Both the position numbers and the translations under genes were made by a program. This document shows positions 59,505-64,000 of a DNA stretch of 64,000 nucleotides, piece by piece. The stretch is from an uncultured Bacillota bacterium (GTDB taxonomy: Bacteria > Bacillota > Dehalobacteriia > UBA7702). The DNA is taken from the NCBI GenBank assembly GCA_934702375.1, contig CAKUYE010000013.1, positions 14,107 through 78,106 on the forward strand. Reading direction: 5' to 3'. Below the pieces are notes generated by a model. It saw only the letters and a program-made list of their open reading frames with translations. It made no database searches and was not told where the DNA came from. Position 1 is the stretch's first letter; each line of letters opens with the position of its first letter.

Positions 59505-60872
59505 TCAGTTATTTAAGCTCTTTATCGGAGCCGGAATACGACCGCCGCGTTTCACAAATTCATCGGCGGCAAAGCGGCTGATAGGCATAACCGGACCGGA
59601 ACCTAAAAGACCGCCGAATTCGACCATATCGCCTTCTTTTTTACCAACGGCAGGAATCACGCGAACTGCTGTAGTTTTATTGTTGATCATACCAATGGCG
59701 GCTTCGTCTGCGATCATTGCAGCGATCGTTTCTGCGCTGGTATCGCCGGGCACAGTGATCATGTCCAAACCAACGGAGCATACTGCGGTCATGGCTTCGA
59801 GTTTTTCCAGCTTTAGGGCGCCTTCGTTGACGGCACGAATCATCCCGGCATCTTCACTGACCGGGATAAACGCTCCGGAGAGTCCGCCGACGTGGGAGGA
59901 TGCCATAGAACCGCCTTTTTTGACGGCATCGTTGAGCATGGCCAGGGCTGCTGTGGTACCGGGACCGCCGCAACGCTGTAAGCCCATGGTTTCGAGAATC
60001 TCGGCAACACTGTCGCCGTTTGCCGGTGTGGGTGCCAACGACAGATCTACGATGCCAAAAGGAACACCCAAGCGGAGGGAGGCTTCTCTTGCGACCAGTT
60101 CGCCCATGCGGGTGATTTTGAAGGCGGTTTTCTTAATGACCTCGGCAATCTCACCCAGATCAAGGTCGGGATGGTTGATGATGGCATTGCGTACGACGCC
60201 GGGACCGGAGACCCCTGTATTGATGACAACTTCCGGTTCCCCTACGCCGTGAAATGCTCCGGCCATAAAGGGGTTATCTTCCGGTACATTGCAGAATACT
60301 ACCAGCTTTGCGCAGCCAAGACCATCGTTTTCTTTGGTTTTTTCTGCGGTTTCTTTAATGATTTTGCCCATGGTGTAAACGGCATCCATATTAATACCGG
60401 CTTTTGTGGTGCCGATATTTACCGAAGAGCAGACGCGCTCGGTTTCCGCCAATGCCCGGGGGATACTTTTCATCAGTTTGATATCGCTGGCGGTCATCCC
60501 TTTGTGAACCAGAGCGGAAAAGCCGCCGAGGAAATTTACGCCGACATCTTTGGCGGCGCAGTCCATTGCTTTGGCAAAAACGGTATAATCTTCGCAATCT
60601 GAAGCTGCTGCGACCATGGAGATTGGTGTTACGGAAATACGTTTGTTGACGATAGGAATCCCGAAATCACGGCTGATATCTTCTCCGGTCTTTACGAGGT
60701 TTTCTGCTTTTTTGCAGATTTTATCGTAGACCTTTGTTGCCGCATTTTTTGCATTGGTGTCGGCGCAGTCCATGAGATTGATCCCCATGGTGATGGTGCG
60801 GACATCCAAATTCTCATCGGCGACCATATGGATGGTTTCCATGATTTCTGCATAATCAAATGTTGTATTCAT
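59505..60872 (-). CDS. UPF0210 (DUF711) family protein
   Basis: The 455-residue cytoplasmic protein belongs to UPF0210, a family related in fold to glycyl-radical (PFL-like) enzymes and lacking a known reaction. Recognisable blocks are VRTITMGINLMDCADTNA near the start, VNFLGGFSALVHKG, VVFCNVPEDNPFMAGAFHG and the C-terminal GGLLGSGPVMPI. It is encoded with an ACT-domain UPF0237 protein in very many bacteria and archaea, as here (gap eight bases). The ACT partner suggests control by an amino acid. Confidence 0.92.
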   Translation of the reverse strand: MNTTFDYAEIMETIHMVADENLDVRTITMGINLMDCADTNAKNAATKVYDKICKKAENLVKTGEDISRDFGIPIVNKRISVTPISMVAAASDCEDYTVFAKAMDCAAKDVGVNFLGGFSALVHKGMTASDIKLMKSIPRALAETERVCSSVNIGTTKAGINMDAVYTMGKIIKETAEKTKENDGLGCAKLVVFCNVPEDNPFMAGAFHGVGEPEVVINTGVSGPGVVRNAIINHPDLDLGEIAEVIKKTAFKITRMGELVAREASLRLGVPFGIVDLSLAPTPANGDSVAEILETMGLQRCGGPGTTAALAMLNDAVKKGGSMASSHVGGLSGAFIPVSEDAGMIRAVNEGALKLEKLEAMTAVCSVGLDMITVPGDTSAETIAAMIADEAAIGMINNKTTAVRVIPAVGKKEGDMVEFGGLLGSGPVMPISRFAADEFVKRGGRIPAPIKSLNN

Positions 60873-60880
60873 GGGCCACC

Positions 60881-61153
60881 TCAGATTCTATGCATGTAGC
60901 TGAAGATCTCTTCTTTTTGGGCATGGATCTTCATGGCAAGTTCTCTGCCGACATCTTCCAGCTTTTGCTGGAAAATGTCGAAATCTACGTTGCATTCGGC
61001 GATATCGCAGAGCATGACCATGGTAAAAATGTCCTGAAGCAGGGTCTGATTGATATCAAGAATATTTACGTTGCATTCGGCAATAACGTTGGTAACTTTT
61101 GCAGTGATGCCGACCTTGTCCTGGCCGACAACGGTAATAATGATCCGTTTCAT
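60881..61153 (-). CDS. ACT-domain protein, UPF0237 family
   Basis: The 90-residue protein is a single ACT domain: IIITVVGQDKVGITAKVTNV at the start, then ECNVNILDINQTLLQDIFTM. ACT domains bind amino acids or other small ligands and regulate partners, most likely the UPF0210 protein encoded next. It follows ileS after 13 bases with AAGGAG ahead of the ATG. Confidence 0.93.
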   Translation of the reverse strand: MKRIIITVVGQDKVGITAKVTNVIAECNVNILDINQTLLQDIFTMVMLCDIAECNVDFDIFQQKLEDVGRELAMKIHAQKEEIFSYMHRI

Positions 61154-61166
61154 TTCGAAACTCCTT

Positions 61167-63908
61167 TTATTCTTCTTCCGGTAAATCCATATCTTTTACG
61201 ACGTCGTGACAACGGCAGCAAAGACCGTGTTCATCGAGGTCTTCTCTGTATTTCCAGCAACGAGCGCATTTTTCGCCTTTGGCAGCAGTGACGTCTACAT
61301 GGAGGTTTTCTCCTGCCTGAATCGTTGCTTCGGATACGATGCAGATATCTGCAAGGGTATCTTCTACGGTTTTCAATAAATCGTAGTCTTCTTGGGGTAA
61401 AGTGATGGTAACGGCAGCATCGAGAGAATGGCCGATCACTTTTTCACGACGGGCTTCTTCTGCTGCTTTGGTCACTTCTTCGCGGATGCTGATGATTCGT
61501 TCCCATTTGGCGGCCAGTTCTTCGTTATGGTAGGCTGCGTTGATTTTCGGCATATCCAGGAGCTGCACGCTGACGGGGTCTCCATCCTTTTTCAGGTAGG
61601 ACCATACTTCTTCACTGGTGAAGGTGAGGATCGGAGCCATAAGGCGGAGCAATGCCTGTAATACTTCATGGAGTACTGTCTGAGCTGCTCTGCGACCTTT
61701 ATCTTCTTTTGCCGATACGTAGAGACGATCTTTGATGATATCGAGATAAAAGGCGCTCATATCCACAACGCAGAAGTGATGGATGTTGTGGAATACCGTA
61801 TGGAATTCGTAATCGTTGTAGCCGGTCAGAACTTTTCTGGTCATATCTTCCAGCATATGGAGGGCATAGCGGTCGATTTCCTGCAACTCATCGTAGGCTA
61901 CGGTGTCCGTTGCCGGGTCGAAATCAAAGAGGTTGCCCATGAAGAAACGAACGGTGTTGCGGATCTTGCGATAGGCTTCGCTGACCTGCTTTAAGATTCC
62001 TTCGGAGCAGGCCAAATCGTTGCGATAGTCTGCCGAGGCGACCCAAAGACGGAGCACGTCTGCGCCCATTTTGTCAATAACCTTTAGAGGGTCAACGGTG
62101 TTGCCCACGGATTTGGATTGTTTATGGCCCTTTTCATCAACGAGGAAACCATGGGTCAAAACAGCTTTGTAGGGAGCCTTGTTTTCCGTGGCAACGGAAA
62201 TGCAAAGGGAAGAGTTGAACCAACCGCGATGCTGGTCGCTGCCTTCCAGGTAAAGGTCGATATCGCCGTGAATGTCGGGGTTGGCTTCGATGACGGCAGC
62301 GAAAGAGGAGCCGCTGTCAAACCATACATCCATAATGTCTTTTTCTTTGTCAAATTCGTGGCAGCCGCATTCGCAGGTGAACCCTTCGGGGAGCAGGTCC
62401 TTGGCTTCTTTTGCAAACCATACTTGGGAACCGCCTTCTTCTTTGAATAGCTTTTGCAGGTGGGCGATGGTTTCTTCAGTGATGATGGCTTTGCCGCAAT
62501 CTTTGCAATAGAAAATCGGAATCGGTACACCCCAGGTGCGCTGACGAGAAATACACCAGTCTCCGCGGTCGCGGATCATGTTGTAGATGCGGTCACGGCC
62601 CCAGGAGGGAATCCATTTTACTTCGTCAATGGCGCGAAGAGCTTCTTCCCGGAAGCCGTCAATGGATGCAAACCACTGTTCTGTGGCACGGAACAGGATC
62701 GGTTTTTTGCAGCGCCAGCAATGAGGATACTGATGCTTGATCCAGATCATTTTGATCAGTTTGCCTTTTTCATCCAATTCCATGCAGACGGCTTTATTTG
62801 CTTCATCGGTGGTCATGCCCTGGAATTGTCTGGAGTCTTTGTCAAAGCGACCGCTGTTATCCAGGTAAGAGATGATGGGCAGGTCGTATTTCAAGCCTAC
62901 GAGGTAGTCGTCGGCACCGTGACCGGGAGCTGTGTGAACCGCACCGGTACCGGCTTCATCGGTAACATGGTCCCCGAGGATCACGAGACTTTCCCTGTCT
63001 TCCCAGAGGGGATGGGTGCAGGTGATCATTTCCAGATCGCTGCCAAGATATTCTTCGATGATTTCATAATCTTCGATACCGGTTTCCTTTACGAAAAGAT
63101 CCAGCAAAGGTTTGCCGATGATCCATTTTTCATCGCCGACTTTTAAAAGGCAGTAGGTAAAGTTGGCATTGAGACAGATTGCCACGTTTGAGGGGATCGT
63201 CCAGGGAGTGGTTGTCCAAATGATGAAATAAGCATCCTGAGGAACTTTACCTTTTGTGTCTTTCAGCGGGAACTTTACGTAGATTGATGGGCTTTTGTGA
63301 TCTGCATATTCTACTTCGGCTTCGGCCAGAGCAGTTTCGCAATCGGCACACCAGTAAACGGGTTTTTTCCCTTTATAAATATAACCTTTCTGGGCCATTT
63401 TGCCGAAAATGCCGATTTGCACGGCTTCATATTCCGGTTTTAAAGTGATGTAGGGGTTTTCCCAATCGGCGCGAACACCGAGACGCTTGAATTCTTTGCG
63501 TTGGATATCCACAAATTGAAGGGCAAATTCCTTGCACTTATCACGAAAGGCCAGTACGTCCTCTTGCTTTCTGTTTAGCCCCAAAGCTTTGATGGCACGC
63601 TGTTCGATGGGTAAGCCGTGGGTATCCCAACCGGGAATATAAGGGCACTGATAGCCTGCCATGGTATGGTATTTAAGAATGATGTCTTTTAATACCTTAT
63701 TTAAGGCATGGCCAAGGTGAATGTCGCCATTGGCATAGGGAGGGCCGTCATGGAGAATAAAGGTTTCGCAGCCTTCTCTTAATTCCAGACTTTTTTTGTA
63801 AACATCGTCTTTTTCCCACTGTTCGATGATGCCCGGTTCTTTCTTGGGCAGGTTTCCTCGCATCGGAAAATCGGTTTCCGGGAGGTTCAGTGTTTTACCA
63901 TAATCCAT
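61167..63908 (-). CDS. ileS: Isoleucyl-tRNA synthetase
   Basis: The 913-residue class I synthetase charges tRNA-Ile. The HIGH motif is seen as GDIHLGHALNK (about residue 63), the editing domain lies at about 190-390 (WTTTPWTIPSNVA), and the second signature is KGHKQSKSVGN, a KMSKS variant with Gln in place of Met. The C-terminal zinc finger reads CARCWKYREDLDEHGLCCRC. Length and zinc-finger place it in the common bacterial type. AAAGGAG lies just ahead of the ATG. Only about 90 bases of upstream DNA are in the window, and no T-box signature is visible in them. Confidence 0.96.
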   Translation of the reverse strand: MDYGKTLNLPETDFPMRGNLPKKEPGIIEQWEKDDVYKKSLELREGCETFILHDGPPYANGDIHLGHALNKVLKDIILKYHTMAGYQCPYIPGWDTHGLPIEQRAIKALGLNRKQEDVLAFRDKCKEFALQFVDIQRKEFKRLGVRADWENPYITLKPEYEAVQIGIFGKMAQKGYIYKGKKPVYWCADCETALAEAEVEYADHKSPSIYVKFPLKDTKGKVPQDAYFIIWTTTPWTIPSNVAICLNANFTYCLLKVGDEKWIIGKPLLDLFVKETGIEDYEIIEEYLGSDLEMITCTHPLWEDRESLVILGDHVTDEAGTGAVHTAPGHGADDYLVGLKYDLPIISYLDNSGRFDKDSRQFQGMTTDEANKAVCMELDEKGKLIKMIWIKHQYPHCWRCKKPILFRATEQWFASIDGFREEALRAIDEVKWIPSWGRDRIYNMIRDRGDWCISRQRTWGVPIPIFYCKDCGKAIITEETIAHLQKLFKEEGGSQVWFAKEAKDLLPEGFTCECGCHEFDKEKDIMDVWFDSGSSFAAVIEANPDIHGDIDLYLEGSDQHRGWFNSSLCISVATENKAPYKAVLTHGFLVDEKGHKQSKSVGNTVDPLKVIDKMGADVLRLWVASADYRNDLACSEGILKQVSEAYRKIRNTVRFFMGNLFDFDPATDTVAYDELQEIDRYALHMLEDMTRKVLTGYNDYEFHTVFHNIHHFCVVDMSAFYLDIIKDRLYVSAKEDKGRRAAQTVLHEVLQALLRLMAPILTFTSEEVWSYLKKDGDPVSVQLLDMPKINAAYHNEELAAKWERIISIREEVTKAAEEARREKVIGHSLDAAVTITLPQEDYDLLKTVEDTLADICIVSEATIQAGENLHVDVTAAKGEKCARCWKYREDLDEHGLCCRCHDVVKDMDLPEEE

Positions 63909-64000
63909 AATAAAATATCTCCTTTGTATAATAAAGTTAAGCTAAGACGGGGAAGAAAGCCCTGAAAATAGCTGTATGATTATTCAACGTGATGTTGTAT

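Noticed and set aside
63909..64000. A T-box leader ahead of ileS
   Set aside because: Clostridial ileS often has one, but the 90 bases present show neither the AGGGTGG bulge nor a clear terminator. It may lie partly beyond the right edge.

Overview
The window looks like chromosome from an anaerobic, spore-former-type Bacillota (Clostridia-like). The signs are the anaerobic (cobalt-early) cobalamin pathway, S-layer-homology (SLH) surface proteins, LytR-CpsA-Psr and lipoprotein genes, strong AGGAGG-type ribosome sites, sigma-54 control, and a trimethylamine-type methyltransferase gene with an in-frame amber codon typical of pyrrolysine users. I do not assign a genus. No rRNA, tRNA, insertion sequence, phage or CRISPR was seen.

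Left part (1-11.8 kb): two divergent corrinoid operons, each led by its own cobalamin riboswitch. The minus-strand operon runs cbiP-cbiC-cbiD-cbiET-cbiG-cbiH and into a gene cut by the left edge (probably cbiJ). The plus-strand operon encodes the cobalt ECF transporter CbiMNQO, the cobaltochelatase CbiK and a CobD-like decarboxylase. Then come sbcD-sbcC and a VanZ-like membrane protein.

Surface and B12 part (16.5-30.9 kb): two tandem paralogous secreted beta-propeller/SLH proteins, then a third cobalamin riboswitch with its terminator. This riboswitch leads a six-gene operon: a membrane-anchored surface protein ending in a DUF4430 (transcobalamin C-terminal-like) domain, a MoxR ATPase, a DUF58 protein, a transglutaminase-like membrane protein whose catalytic Cys appears to be Ser, a lipoprotein with a squalene-cyclase-like alpha/alpha barrel, and a DUF4430 lipoprotein. 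The last two look like the two halves of animal intrinsic factor/transcobalamin, encoded separately and under B12 control. I propose a cell-surface corrinoid capture system.

Glycan part (30.9-46.3 kb): a UbiA-family prenyltransferase, then a Wzx/Wzy-type polysaccharide locus. It has a LytR-CpsA-Psr ligase, a 4,6-dehydratase, an aminotransferase, an initiating sugar transferase, two GT2 enzymes, LicD, TarI and TarJ (CDP-ribitol supply), Wzy, a Wzz-like protein, a degenerate tyrosine-kinase-like protein and Wzx.

Methyltransferase part (46.3-55.8 kb): a PAS/sigma-54 activator, an upstream inverted repeat and a consensus -24/-12 promoter drive mttB (UAG read as pyrrolysine), an APC permease, a tiny membrane protein and an NCS1 permease. 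A convergent MttB-family gene without the amber codon and a GntR regulator follow.

Right part (55.9-64 kb): a very large secreted PHP-domain/SLH protein, then the minus-strand operon ileS - ACT-domain protein - UPF0210 (DUF711) protein.
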